Assembly: GCA_013115125.1 (NCBI GenBank)
Contig: JABANN010000345.1
Coordinates: 1-36,894, forward strand
Source: Perkinsus olseni
Taxonomy: Eukaryota; Perkinsozoa; Perkinsida
DNA length: 36,894 nucleotides
Direction of reading: 5' to 3'
Position 1 is the stretch's first letter. Each line of letters opens with the position of its first letter. The notes below the pieces were generated by a model that was given only the letters and a program-made list of their open reading frames with translations, made no database searches and was not told where the DNA came from. Position numbers and translations under genes: made by a program. Shown here piece by piece: positions 1 through 12,293 of the stretch.

Positions 1-2
1 AC

Positions 3-83
3 ATCTACTCGGACGACAGGCGAGACTATGACAGTTCTGACTCAGAACGTATCAGTGACACTCCTTCCTTTCAGTCCCCTTAA
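3..83 (+). CDS. 3' end of an unknown gene (last exon, partial)
   Basis: The window opens inside a reading frame that runs from base 3 to a TAA at 81-83. It encodes a short acidic, Ser/Asp-rich tail (YDSSDSERISDTPSFQSP at its end). Such a tail followed by a stop just upstream of the next gene looks like a terminal exon, but too little is present to name the protein. A competing open frame (28-498) overlaps it, so this is a weak call. Confidence 0.3.
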   Translation: MYSDDRRDYDSSDSERISDTPSFQSP

Positions 84-463
84 TAGTACTTACGGAGGCG
101 CAGAATGTGATGAGCACCCCGAAGAAAACTACTCCGCAGCTGCTGCTGCTGCCGATGCCGAAGCAGATCGGGGCTTAGCCGTGGAGAAGGCAGCAGCATT
201 CTTGTCCCGACAACAACAGTTACTGCTCATTATCGCACTGTGTTGCGTTGACGGAGTTTGTAGTTCTAATCAAGGGCCGAGAGCCTCTAGAGGCGGGGTT
301 GGACCGATAGGACTGATACCTACGAAGGGTGCTACGCATTATGCAATGCCGCCGCCTTCTCCACCGCCGCCTCCACCTTCGGCTACGGTATGCTTCCGTA
401 ACGATCGGTTCGACGGTAGATGTGTGACCCCTATCGAGTCAACTCCTGGGGCTGAAAGTGGGG
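84..463. other. Gap between the first partial gene and PIG-C
   Basis: No recognised gene is seen here. One frame stays open across the stretch and carries an alanine run and a proline run (about 350-385), but it matches no family I know and overlaps the PIG-C start in another frame. The stretch probably holds a 3' UTR, the intergenic spacer and the PIG-C 5' UTR. Confidence 0.4.
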
Positions 464-2700
464 ATGATGATGCTACAGGGTTCCGGAAAATACTGTAATA
501 TCCTACTGCAGGGTGGTGGTCATAGGCTACATGGCAGGTATGAGCCACAGTCCTACCCTGACAACTACTGCAGTCAGGAGGCCTTCTTGAGCAGCCTGCG
601 TATGAATACTAATTTGAAGAGGTATCGGTATTGGCCCCTGGTTGCTAAGACGGCCTGTATCGCCCAACATCTGTCGGTAGGATAAGCTGTGGTCGAAAGG
701 CTGATAGAGAACGCCATCGCTGCTGTAGGTGATAGCGATATTTGTTATAGTATGGCTGTGGCTTCGAGCGGGAGCAATAGAGCCCCCAGCCCTGCTAGTC
801 GCCGATGTAGCCCTCCTATTATTGGGCTACTCTTGCAGGTAGGGTCGCGGCGTCCTTGCTACAGTCTAGTCTGTTCCCGTTCATCAGATCAGCTCTCCTT
901 CGAGCTGCCGGCGCCCAGCTTGTTGTCTCCAACACGCGGAATCGTAATAAGGGCGGCAAAATCTCGGCGTCTTGCGGCAGCTTCCATTGCGCCTTTCAAG
1001 ATGCTTATTACAAGAACATCCACGGTGGATCGACACGCCATGCAGCAGAGGCAGCCTTCCGCTGCATCCATACGCCGCAGCGGCATCATGGGCTGAAGGT
1101 AGTGATACATGGGACAGTCTTCGTATACGGCAGCGAGCGTCTGACCGCAGGACGATCTACTCTCGCCACTACGCCCCTCTCGACCAGTGAGAACCCCCCA
1201 GAGTGATCAACCTCATTCGAGAAGCGTTCGGCTTCTGTCTGCGCCAGCCGAGAGCCTCCATGTTCGCCAGGAATGCGAAGACCCCGCCGTTGCTGGGGTT
1301 GACGACCTTGGTAGCATTGACGTCGTTGACGTTGTATCATCATTGACATTTCAGGTTCATTGCCAGAGTATTCCCTACTGGAAAACTCTCCTACAATAGT
1401 ATCCGAGGGTATAAGGCTTCGTGAGAGGCTTTGGGAGGACACTAAGTCAGCGCTACACGTATTCGGTAGTAGAAGGGGTTGGCTGGGGACCGAACCCGGA
1501 GTAGAATGGCTGATACAACGAAAATGCTGCCGAGGCCATCTCTGCCACTGAGATCGGTACCAGGTGGAAAGAGCGAGAGGGTGATGCGGGAAAAAGAGCT
1601 TCCAAAAAATACCCGCAGCATTTTCTCATTCGAGATCTTTCATGCTAATTGACCCTAATGGCATTACCCTGTACTGTGAATTACCCTCTACCCAGCGCTG
1701 AACGTGATAGTAGGTGGCGTTGGATACAGCTATGTAGCTGTCTGGCTAAGGTACACTATGGGTGCTGAGTCCGATATTACAGACTCTTACTTCCTCCTGG
1801 AGTGAGGACACTATCATAGCTGTTGCTGTCATCCTACTTGTGGTAGTGGTACTATCACCTCTACCCTTGTCTCCCTTCCGACCAGGCTTGTCAGATTCAT
1901 GCCCTCATACACGACTACGCCTTCGTCTATCGTCCTGTCCCCAGCAGTGCTCTGGTAGTACCCTGAGAGGCTGTCATACCGTTCCCAGAGCTTCCCTACT
2001 CAGATTAGCAAGTCCCTAGCATTACGAAAGGCATGGCTGGTCGACTCAACAGTTGGCCTCAACGCTGCTATGTTTGCCGCCATCATACTTGCATCTAGAC
2101 TACGTAAGATATCCGGGGGACGAGCGGGGATCCCTATCGCACTGTCTAGGTACACCAGACTACGTCTTTGCCTTTGCCTTTTTCGCCATGCTCGCCTTCG
2201 CGTTTGTCCCCTTTGCCTTCAAGTGGGTGTATGACAACAGCCGTAACGTTTATACGAAAGTGAGCGAGGCCACAATGCCCTCTGTGTAGTGCTAACTTTA
2301 TTCGAAGGTTCTCACGCCCGGGATCTGCTTCGTGGCGACACTGGGCCTCTGGATGCACAGCAAGTTCGGTGCGATAGCCTTCCAGGCCCTCATTGCTATG
2401 GTAGGAAAAAGGCGGAGCGAAACACGAATCAGCTGATTTAGTCGTCAGATGTGCTTTGCCTGTCCTTATCTCCTTATAAAGAGCCAGTGCTATAAGACCG
2501 AGATGAGAGGGCCCTGGGATATCGCCATAGTAGGTTCTGCGAGCATCTTCATGACCCCACAGCTTAGTTCAGGTGAAGTCTGGCAGCAGTCGGAAGCAGT
2601 CGACGCCCCACAAGCTTCGGTCTATCAGCGCCTAGTACGTTTACCATTATCAACATTCATCGTGTATTATTGGATGCACCATAGCTGTATCATTAGATGA
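464..2700 (+). CDS. PIGC: PIG-C / GPI2, subunit of the GPI-GlcNAc transferase complex
   Basis: PIG-C is a multi-pass ER membrane subunit of the complex that moves GlcNAc to phosphatidylinositol, the first step of GPI-anchor synthesis. Exons that keep frame are 464-676, 729-838, 888 to about 1024, about 1400-1465, 1751-1842, 1895-1954, 2004-2103, 2150-2259, 2308-2400 and 2449-2700. Joined, they restore the family order: YPDNY near the N terminus, a LKRYRYWPLV block, IFVIVWLWL, WEDTKSAL, LSPILQTLTSSWSEDTI, a GLNAAMFAAIILASRLR helix, and the C-terminal LLIKSQCYKTEMRGPWD. The model is about 410 residues; the human protein is 297. The excess is a low-complexity insert in exon 3 and a tail after GPWD. 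Three ATGs lie in a row at 464-472. The third donor and fourth acceptor are uncertain, and the 1466-1750 intron (285 nt) is long for this window. Confidence 0.85.
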
Positions 2701-2817
2701 GTTTTCTTTGTGGAAGGGAGTGCATTGGGTGCTAGTGGGGAGACATAGCGGGGGCAGCTGGTCATAGAATCTTTGCGGTGCGCTAGCGGTTGAATCTTCT
2801 GTCCTTGCGGCGAATCC

Positions 2818-5800
2818 ATGTCGGCTGCGGTAGTCACGGCAGCTCGCTTGCTTCGAGAGAGGTTCACAGCAGCATCTTCTAGGAGGGTGGCTGGAGGCGT
2901 CCTGGGCCTTTCTACGGCTGTGCTCACCGTACGAGCTACGCGGGGGCAAAGCACCACCAGCAATAGCCAAGGTAATAGGGCAGCTCCTTCTTCGGTGAAG
3001 GGCGATGTGGGGAATTCGATATGAAGCGCGGATGAATTACGTAGGGCTTTAAGAGCAGTGGCATCGCCTTAGGGCTGGCTGCTAGTTCGGGCGTCTCTCA
3101 GTTGCATTCTGCGAGTCGGCTCGTCAGTCCGTGAAGACAGGGGGCTTCAAACGCCCCGGCCCACCCTTAGAAGAGCTAGTCTTGACCCCGCCGGATCCAG
3201 TGTTCTCGTTGGCCCCTGTGAACCCTAGCGGGAGCCGCTTCTTCATTGAGTACGGTCGGCGGACGTCTTTCGTAAGTAGGGCTTCGCGAGGGTAGTACCT
3301 GTCGGAGCGTCTCGGCACTATATGGCAGCTGCTGCTACTATTGAATCTCTCTCCTCCGACAGAAGGGGTATCCTCGACATCCCTCTTGCCCTAGACAACC
3401 CTAGCCGACGTTTGCATCGAGGCCAACACCAAGCATAGGCTTGGTGGTCTAGACTTCGACGCTGCCACGCGGATGCCAACCTCCCTCACTTGGTACGATT
3501 GGATCGGCCCTGAGATCAAGTGCCTGGATGACGATGACGACACCACCAACGGTACCTCCCGTCCTCAGCAGGCCTGTCCTTCCAGTGCTGTATTGCTCAG
3601 CTCCCACTATAATATCGGGCTTGCCGTCTGGTGAGGGTATCAAGTATGCCTTCGTGAAGTGGTCTGCTCGAGGGGACAGACTGGCCATTACAGTGAGAGG
3701 TGCCTTCACTCGCGGCTTATTGTTAGCGCTACTCCCGTTCTGCATCAGATGATGCCTCTTCTACGACAAGCCTTTACATTATCGATGCCCTCAAGGGCCA
3801 AGCTGTGGGTTCTTCCGCCACTTCGCCGTTCGGAAACCATAATTCTCACCTCGTCATCAGAGTCGTGTAGCCGAGGGCCTCCGTCTTAACGCTGTAACGG
3901 GAGCATGCCCGTACCTATGGTCATCTGATGGGGATCAGCTGCTCTTGTGGTGTGTCCCGGAGGCCAACATGAGAGATATCGACAGCAAAATAGACCGACT
4001 GTAAGGGTGCCTCGTCTTGCCTCGGCGGATGGTAGCTTTGGTGTGGTACTCTCATCTCTGCACCGTGCAGACTGTACAATTTGGTATGCCAAGAGTCTTT
4101 AGAGGCCGGTGGCAGGTTCACGCCACCAGAGGGACCAGTGACCGAAGAGTGTCAGGGGAAGAAGCAGGAAACGCGCACATACGCAAGTAGAAGGCGAGAG
4201 GGTCGTTGTCGATTATGATAGCTCTAGATACCTTGAAGTCTCCGTATGATGATAAGCTCTTCGAGTACTACACACAGACTCAGATGTAAGCCTGCTGGCT
4301 GCATTAGAGGGCTCGGCCTTCATCGAGGGGACTGGTTCCTCTCATCGTGGCAGCTCTGATGTCACCATCGGGCGCAGCCTCTCCCGAGTGGGCAGGTACA
4401 TCCACACTGTAGCTAGCGGGCAGACTAGAAAGCTGGGCAGCCCATCAATGATATGCGATACCTCATTTTCCCCGGATAATTGCTTTGTGAGACCCCGTGC
4501 CACGGCAAGCTTAGCCCACCGTTCGCCCATCAGTTGCTTGTGACGGAGATCACTGGCCCTCCCTTTAGCCGTAGGCTACCCAGGTCGTGGCCCCCCCCCT
4601 GATCATCTCTCTCAGGATCGTTGCTGATGTCTCGCTTTGGACGGCAGTTCAGCGTATTATCACTAGCGTCGGAGGGGGATGAGGGGCCACAGTACTTTCC
4701 TCTGCACCGGCGGCCCGCCCAGGAGGATCGGCCCAATCGCTTTGACGCCTGCCCTCCTGGTCCACGAGGCTTTCGCTGGGTAAGGTTAGAGAAGGTGCAT
4801 CCTCGGTCCAGCCTATTGTGCCTGTTGGTGTAGCTACCCGTTAAGCCCCATTCCCTCGTTTTTGTCGTGGCTGACGGTGACAATGGGGACCCCAGATGTA
4901 AGGGCCCAACCCTCCCGGTCTTCCGGGCTGACGCTGTTGTGGTAGCTAAGGGAGTTAGCCATCGAGACACGGCTATGGTGGTGCAGGAGGCCCCTTGGGA
5001 TCTCCAACAGGCATCAGTACTCTTTCGAAGTGAGATGAGTAAGAGCCGTCAGAAGTCGGCATGAGGCGTGTATCGAGGGCTCCTTCCGGTCCACATATGG
5101 GTGCTGGTCAGAGGCTTCTGCCAGGAGCCGAGCTGCCGACTAAATCCTACTATGTATTGTCGGACGGCATTCCTGTCAGGGATGCACAACCGTATGCGGT
5201 TCACGAGTGATGGGGACATAGTATGGACTGAGTGGAGGTTCAAGGACAAGAGTCATCGGGTGTGGATGCGCCCGCATGGTATTCAGCCCTCTGTCGAGGC
5301 CGCCACGGGAGTGGACGATTTCGCACTGCCTCGGAATGAGACGACTGAGGTAGACGAGGACCCAGCAGCCTTTCGCCGGCTACTGAGGCCCCCCAGGTAA
5401 AGTTGAATCCTGCTAATGGCTGTTTGTTGCTGCATAGTGGGAAGTACGATGATGCCTACACCAGCATGGGCGACTTTCAGACGGTTCGGGGCGGGCCCTT
5501 CAATAGAGTGGTAGTGCCGGTGATGCTACTAAGACACAGCACAGGGCTGATGCCAGGTGCTGCAGCAAGTCAACGATGGTAGCTTGGTCCTCTTCGGCGA
5601 TGGCGCCTCCGACGTCGGCCTCCGTCCCTTCGTCGACTCAGTTCGCATACAGTTGTCTGGTGACAGGTTAGCTTTATCTGGGGTCTTCCGGCTTCAGATT
5701 GAAATCAGGACTGCGGCTAGCGTGTGCCATAGAAGGCTGTGGCGATGCTGTCTGGGCGAAGACGTCGAAGAGGATGCCGTGGACACTCAGTAGCCATTGG

Positions 5801-7342
5801 TGGATTCTGGCGCAGGTTGCCTGCATTGGAGATTAGGAGTGAGGTTGAAAGTCAGCCGATACCGCCGCGTGGAGACTACCTCGAACAGCCCATTCGCCTG
5901 CTGGGCGACGGTGGCCAACGCCTCCTTCTCGCTAGAGAGAGCATAGCTCAGCCGCGAGAGGTGGGCAGGGGGGCGTGCTCAGCCTGGGATCAGTGCCCGC
6001 TACAGAGGTTCCTGAGGGACATGGTTAATGGGAGAGAAAAGCCTGTGACGGTTAACAAGGACCCGAGGGCCAAGCAAGCGCCGCTCTTCGACAACTTAGT
6101 CGAGAAAAAGGTGAACGCATAGGGCTCTTCTGCTACATCCGGCATTGATACTATTGCTGGCGGGAGCGTCTTGAACAGGTCCTCCACTACAAGCGGGAAG
6201 ATGGTGTGGACTTGACAGCTACTTTATACCTCCCCAAGAAGGCGGCTACGGAGGGTCGCCCTCCTCCTTGCATCGTTTGGGCCTATCCAGAATCGTACAG
6301 TGGTGGACGCCCTTTTGCCACTGTGGCCGGGGCATGCTTGCTAGGTACTCATCGGGGAAGTCAGCAGGCCAGGTGAGGGTCTCGAAGTATCAGTTCAAGC
6401 GGGCCACTTGGGGGAGGCCATTGATGTGGATAAGCAAGGGATGGGCTGTAGGAAGCTCCATCGGCGTCGCGTGCTCGCACTCACCGCCACGAAGGTGCTT
6501 GACAAGCCGTCCATGCCTATCATAGGCGATGGCGATACTGCCAACGACACGTTTATAGAGCAGCTCGTGATGAACGGCGAGGCTGCGGTAGTGGGATTAG
6601 GTCGCTTCCTTGAAGGCTTAGCCCGCTGATCAATAGGTGGCAGCAGCAACAGCCAACGGAGTGGACCCGTCCAGGATAGCAGTGGGAGGCCACTCATACG
6701 GAGGCTTTATGACTGGTGCGACACAGTGACACAGCGGAGCGAAGCAATCGGCGAGATTTTATTCTCAGCCAACCTCATTGCACACAGTCGTCCCGGCCTC
6801 TTCCGGGCTGGCATCGGGAGGTCTGGAGGTTACAATAGGAGTCTTACGCCTTTTGGTTTCCAAAGGGAGGAGAGGAATTACTGGGATGCAACGGAGGTGT
6901 AGGCTCATGGAACGCCTACAGCCATATCATACCACCTTTCCAACAAATCGTGTCGAGGTATAACAACATGTCGCCCTTCACTTGGGCGAACCGGATAGCC
7001 GCGAACAAGACTGCCCCTCTACTGCTAATACACGGCCAGGACGATGCGAATTCGGGCACAGCGCCACTCCAGTCCGAAAGGCTCTTTGGAGCGATCAAGG
7101 GCCTCGGGGGCGTAGCAAGGCTATGCATGCTGCCGAAGGAGGGCCACCACTACAAGACGATAGAAGGAGTCATGCACGCTACGTGGGAGATGGATCAGTA
7201 AGTCATTGAGGTCTCTGTAGGTCCGCCATTGCATAGCAGGTGGCTGGAGCGCTATGTGCTTAACGCCGAACCTCTTCTCCCTGAGGAGGAATCACCCATG
7301 ACGGAGGCCCCTCGAGCGACTGTTGAGCAGCCGAAGTTGTGA
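2818..7342 (+). CDS. Prolyl-oligopeptidase-family glutamyl endopeptidase (S9D, CGEP type)
   Basis: This is a serine peptidase resembling the chloroplast glutamyl endopeptidase of plants and its bacterial relatives. Exon 1 (2818-2971) starts with an Arg/Ser/Ala-rich, nearly acid-free stretch that looks like an organelle-targeting presequence. The middle exons follow the family's beta-propeller order: EELVLTPPDPVFSLAP (about 3165-3225), GIKYAFVKWSARGDRLAI (about 3640), YDDKLFEYYTQTQ (about 4245), TEITGPPFS (about 4550), and GDIVWTEWRFKDKSHRVWM (5210-5275). The C-terminal alpha/beta-hydrolase domain begins near 6170 with HYKREDGVDLTATLYLP and holds VLDKPSMPIIGDGD. The catalytic triad can be read: Ser in GGHSYGGF (6694-6696), Asp in HGQDDANSG (about 7043) and His in KEGHHYK (about 7145). 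The last intron joins WEMDQ to WLERYVLNAEP, and the stop is TGA 7340-7342. Not every propeller exon boundary could be fixed. Confidence 0.85.
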
Positions 7343-7471
7343 CTTACATGCTCACTCTGAATTTAATAGCATTTTGTCTACCATAGTGTTTCACGGACGT
7401 GCTTTTGTTGTTGCGCATGAGTATCGCTAACTTCGATCATGAGTCCCGACGGGTAGCCCGACTCCCTCAGC

Positions 7472-8423
7472 ATGCCTACGAGCGTCAGTGCACTGAAGTA
7501 CCTGCCCTTCTTGGAGAAGGCGATGAGGACGAAGCTGAGGAATCGGAACACTAAGATTCGACCGAAGGAGTTTTTGAAGGTAAGCCGCCTGACCAGAGGG
7601 AATGGGGCGCCCTCGAGTCCCCGGAGCAGGTGGGCAAGGAGCCGTCGATGCCCAAGGAGGTGAAGAATAAGGAACCTGAGCACATCAACATGACCAAAAT
7701 ATTCAACATCAAGCCCGGAGATCTGGTCCAGGTTAGTCCCCTAGCAGGGTCGAGTAATCGAGTGGGGTCCGTTGAGGTCCTGTACGGTCGGGATGCCGGC
7801 AAGCATGGCGTCATACGACATGTGCTGTGGCAGAAGAACCAAGTTATAGTCACGGGCTGCAACATGGTGGGCCCCCTCGCGGCGCCTCCACTGTCTTACT
7901 GTCCCTTCAGGTGAGGTCCTTCTGGCGACCGCTCCCCTCCAATACAATGAAGCGTGATGTGCTGCCGAAGGGGGCTCGGAAACCCTCGAACATCGTCACA
8001 GTAGAGGCCCCCATCCATATAACCAATGTTGCTCCGGTGGACCCTGTGACTAAGTAGCCGACCCTCTCTAGTGCCCCTATGCTAAGAACGATATCTGACT
8101 ATCTGTCGAGCTTCCTGTTGTACTGCCTGTAGGAAGCCTACTCGAATAAAGCGTCGGTACTCTATGTTCGGGGAGTGCGTTCGGATATCCAAAGTAGGGC
8201 CAGGCCAACAGTTCGGCCGTTGTCTGATTCGGCATGCCGTAGGTCTCCATGTGTGCGATGCCCGAGCCCATCACGAGGGAAGAGCAGGAGTGTGAGAGCG
8301 ACAAGCTTTACAAGCGTAGGTCAACGCGGACGGAAAAGTTGGTATGGACCGTGTGTGTCAGTGGCCAAGGCACAGCAGAAGGAAATACTCAAGGGGGCTC
8401 CAATGAGAGAAAAATATGCGTAA
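7472..8423 (+). CDS. MRPL24: Mitochondrial ribosomal protein L24 (uL24m)
   Basis: This is a large-subunit protein of the mitochondrial ribosome. Six exons (7472-7579, 7630-7866, 7911-8053, 8133-8193, 8243-8315, 8362-8423) join in frame to 227 residues, close to the 216 of human MRPL24. The KOW domain reads FNIKPGDLVQVSPLAGSS and VEVLYGRDAGKHGVIRHVLW. It is followed by EAPIHITNVAPVDPVTK, then KPTRIKRRYSMFGECVRIS, which matches the family's lysine-valine-aspartate-proline block and the strand after it. The final exon (LAKAQQKEILKG, stop TAA 8421-8423) aligns with the human C-terminal helix. The start at 7472 is the first ATG in frame and begins with a basic, alkaline N terminus suited to mitochondrial import. 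It lies 129 bp after the endopeptidase stop. Confidence 0.85.
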
Positions 8424-8608
8424 GCCGGGGCTTATTTATCGGGAGTGTCGGATACATATAATGCGCAGGGTTCGTGATAAAAAGCATTATGAGATGCTTC
8501 TTCGAGTGGCCAACAGGCTCCGAGTGCCTCCTGGCAGCAGGTGGGGGAACCGACGCCGCCAACATGAGGAGGACGATGATCGTGTTCACGTTTGACCGAT
8601 GTGCCATC

Positions 8609-11600
8609 ATGAGTTTCAGTGTTTTTGATTCGCTGTTAGCTTCTGCGTTTATGATTGGAACTGCCTAATTTTGGTTCCTATCAGTGTCGCCAAGATAACT
8701 ATTTGGTCCCCTTGCCAAGGATAGAGGCCTCCTCATCCTTTCCCTCCTCTACAGTGGCGGCAGCAGTGCCTCCCTCTGGTGGACCTCGTCTGGCTTCCTT
8801 CGGTATCGCTGCCAAGACCCTCTCCAACCCTACAGTCACCCAAGAGGTGTCCGTCGTCCCAACGAGCGTCTCTACGGCAGCCACATCATCAGCCTCCAGC
8901 ATCGGCAGCGCCCCCTTGCAACTAGCCGTTGTTGGCAATGGTCAGTCGTCACTCTCAGCCCGTCACTTGAACTCTGTAAATAGTGCATGCCTCAGGCACT
9001 TACGGAGCCCTCATTGATAGGCGTAGTAGAGTCGTATGGTGCTGTATGGACAGGTGATGCAGCAGACCATCGCCGCTCTGTTGTGCCAGTATCATGGGCT
9101 GCAGGTTTGATGGTGATCCGATCTTCAACTCCCTCCTCAATAACGATAGTGAGGAGTCTGGCTTCTTCGATGTCGTTTTACAAGGTCAGGTCCGCTCCGA
9201 ACAGAAGTAATGGCAGTTCATACCGTTCCAGCTTCGCCACTAACTACCCCCTAGGTACATCCCCAACACAGCCATTCTGGTCACGACGCTGAGCAGCAAG
9301 AACAATGACGTCGTACAGGTGCCATTCCCTGGTCCTCTTTCCTCCCCAGACGCAGCCTCCTCAGGTCAAAGATTTCGCCCCCAAGTTTGTGCACTACGAC
9401 AGAATGTTCCGACCGTTTCAGCTCTTTCGCGTTATAACGAGGATCCGCGGGGACCCCATGATAACCGTACTAGCAGTCGGTGGAGGCATCCCCCCACCCC
9501 CTTACAGGTTCGAGTCCGCCCCACCTTCAACTACAACTCTACCGATGGTTACCAGACACGCGGCAGCCACCACATACGTTTTTGTGGCCCCACTGATACG
9601 TGGCGGATGACCTCTAACGCCAGCATCAGGGTGAGGGCCATCTTTCCTTCTTGCTGCTCGTGTCTCTCTTGGCTCATACTCGCTCCTCCGTCAGACCATG
9701 ATCGAGGAGGTCCCATTCCTAGTCCACGACCCGGTCTATATAGTATTCGGCCAGGACGAGTCCTTCGCCAACTCTCTCACTCAAGTAACCCTTCTTCCCT
9801 ATGGCCCGCATTGGTAGCCTAGGTCGACTCAGGTGTGTAAGGAGTTTGAGGATAAGACTCTAAAGTATTGGAAGCAATGGTGTATGAACCTGGTCCTCCC
9901 AGTTGACTATCAAGACATACTAGCCAGGTGAGACCCCTCAGAGCCAGCGGCGTCAGTATTCGTGCCACCAGGTCTGCAATAACCCTGTCGCTGCTCCAAA
10001 GTCATGAGTGTGGGGGTCTTGTGTCTAGTCTGACAACTGGGATACCGCTAGGTGGGTCGTTGCGAAGCGTGCTTCAGCTCTTCACTCTGTTCGTGGCAGG
10101 TCCCTCTTCGCCGCCAACACGGGACGAACGAGCGTGTCGTATACTGGACATCTGCATGAGCTTGCCGGTACCACCGCCGTTATGCTAGACCCAACGTGAG
10201 CGCCTCTCCCTTTAGGTGCTCCGTCAGTTCGGCCTCTTCACCATGGTGAGGCGGTTCCTGGAGTATGTGAAGAACCTTTGCTTCAGTAGCGGCATGAATG
10301 TGCGGCCTGTTTACAGTAATCACCCCAATCATCTTTATTCCCTTCGTACCATCAACGTCCGTTAGGTCTCATCGGGGATTCCGACGTCCCGGGAGAGCGT
10401 GTGATATACCTAGCGGGGTGAGTCCTAGTGCCAACTGAAGCTACTGCTCTCATGTGTGCTCCTCCCAGTTACCAAGGCGTTGGAGAGGTGGTCGTCGGCG
10501 GGGTTGGAGAGGGTTACGCTAGGCAGGGTCCTAGCGGCGACCCCCGCGCTAATATAAACGACCCTAATATCCCGATGTGAGTCCAGTTACTGCTGAGACA
10601 GAAGGGCATGGCGAGAGTGTAGGTACGGCCTCTTCTGTATCGCCCTCGCCCATGGCTTCTTCGATGTGCGCCTCAAGGACATCTGCAGTCCCAAAGTCTT
10701 CGACCGACTGGAGAAATTCGGTGACTCGACTGATGATTCTAGTACTCCGCCATGTACTACAGTATTACAGGGACCAAGGCTGTTGAGGCCTTCCAGATGT
10801 TCGTCACTTACACCCATGCTCCACCACCGCCACCTGCTGGGGAGGAGGAGTGGCCGAGCTACAAGGACGGGTAAAGGCCATCATCGTCACGACCGACGAG
10901 TCGAAGGCGTATTTTCAGTCCATCCCCGGGCCTCTCCTTCGACGACGACCTCCGGTTTTTAACATTAGCGGAGGATGATGATGACGACTCGGGAGGGTAC
11001 AATGACGTGGACGGGGCCGATAGGGAATGGTAGAGGGCACCCCTCCCTCTCCTTTATCTCCCAAGTTCTCCCACTCAGGGCGCATCAGCAGGGCCTCAGC
11101 GATGACTCCCGAGACTCCTACGGCCGCCCTCGTGTCCACACATTCACCTCGGTACACCTACGGATGGTTCTCGCACTTCGTCCAGTCCTCGTTGTGTTAA
11201 TACTCTGTCCTCTTCCCCCCCCTCAGGTCCTGTGCTGGGCTGCCTGTGACAGACTGCAACGTGTGGCCGAGCATCTCCACTGGGTTGAGAAGAGCAAGAT
11301 GTGGGGGTAATTTACCGGCGATAGCGTCTTCGTGATCGGCACTCTACCGTGTCCTCCTCAGTGCTTATGCTCGCCATCTCCTCAACGAGATCTGGAAGCA
11401 CGCCTGGAACAGGAAGCGACAGGTGAGTCTACCACCGCTCCAGCGGCAGTTGCCCCTACTCCTCCTCAACGACAGGCTCTTACAGCCTACTGGGGCGGTG
11501 AGCGAGTTGGGCCCAGCATCCTCCGTTTGGCCGAGATCGGCTTCGTATCATCCACGGATTGGAGGTAGTCAGACATAAGACACCGGCCGCCACCAAGTTG

Positions 11601-12160
11601 GGCACTTGCCAGGTTCGCCTCGAGTGTTGTAGCGTTCGAGCAAGATGCTCCGCTGTACTGCTGCAGCAAGGGCGCTATGAACCGCCCATCGGAGGAAAAG
11701 AAGCGATCGACACCACATGAGCTGTAAGTAGACGGGACTAGGTTGGGCCCTACCTTCTTCATTCCACCATGCAGTGAGTTTACTACTGCATCACGACTGT
11801 GCTGTAGTGACTCGAGAACTCACTCCCACCTTCAGAGGCAACGCCCTGCTGTCGTCCCCCTCTGCCACTTACCTAACGTCCACTCTGCTGTGGTATGCCG
11901 AGGCCTTGAGGAGCACTGGCCGAGATAGCGACGCTCGAACTATATTTCACGTAAGCTCCCCCGTGTCCTATCAGCCTTCCCGATGAATCGGCCTCGCCCC
12001 TTCTCAGTCCCTATGTGCTGCTTCTACTGAGTGTGGGCTGCTCTCTGAATCCATCGACCTTCAAAACTGTACCTTGTGGGGTAACTTCCCCAGCTTACCC
12101 GCGATACTCGGCTTCGTTCGTCTGGGCTGGAGGCTTTCTCGATCCTGGCGTAGCATCTAG
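8609..12160 (+). CDS. GH15-like glycoside hydrolase (glucoamylase/trehalase-type)
   Basis: This resembles the long bacterial-type GH15 family, which has an N-terminal beta domain and an (alpha/alpha)6 barrel and acts on alpha-glucans or trehalose. In-frame exons include one ending at 8940, then 8996-9053, 9105-9206, 9255-9318, 9365-9466, 9508-9630, 9695-9784, 9833-9927 and one from 9971. Joined, they give LAVVGNGTYGALIDRRSRV, WCCMDRFDGDPIF, YIPNTAILVTTL, FRPFQLFRVITRIRGDPMI, RGSHHIRFCG, YIVFGQDESF and RSAITLSLLQSHECGG. Later barrel exons give LRQFGLFTMVRRFLEYV, LAHGFFDVRLKDI, CWAACDRLQRVAEH, AYWGGERVGPSILRLAEIG, STLLWYAEALRSTG and CTLWGNFPSLPAILGFV, with a TAG stop at 12158-12160. The first coding exon is uncertain; ATG 8609 is a guess. 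The Trp-Glu pair that carries the usual acid catalyst just before RVHT (about 11140) could not be read. Substrate is unknown. Confidence 0.75.
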
Positions 12161-12293
12161 TCGGCGACCCATTCAAGTACTCGACATCGTGTTTTATCAT
12201 CAATAGTATTGCGTTGGTATAGCTCACTAGGGTGGTTAATCACAGTACTAGTCAACAACCTAGTTTGTTTTAAGCAACCTAGAAGTCCGTTAA

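Noticed and set aside
28-498. 156-residue open frame with Ala and Pro runs
   Set aside because: It resembles no family, overlaps the PIG-C start in another frame and also the acidic terminal exon at 3-83. Low-complexity runs explain the long open frame.
2650-2970. Minus-strand frames of about 100 residues opposite the endopeptidase first exon
   Set aside because: They are shadows of the plus-strand exon and intergenic spacer, with no family match.
4530-4970. 146-residue minus-strand frame
   Set aside because: It lies opposite propeller exons of the endopeptidase and matches nothing.
7378-7865. Minus-strand frames of about 100 residues over the L24 gene
   Set aside because: They are antisense shadows of L24 exons, whose six-exon plus-strand model joins exactly in frame.
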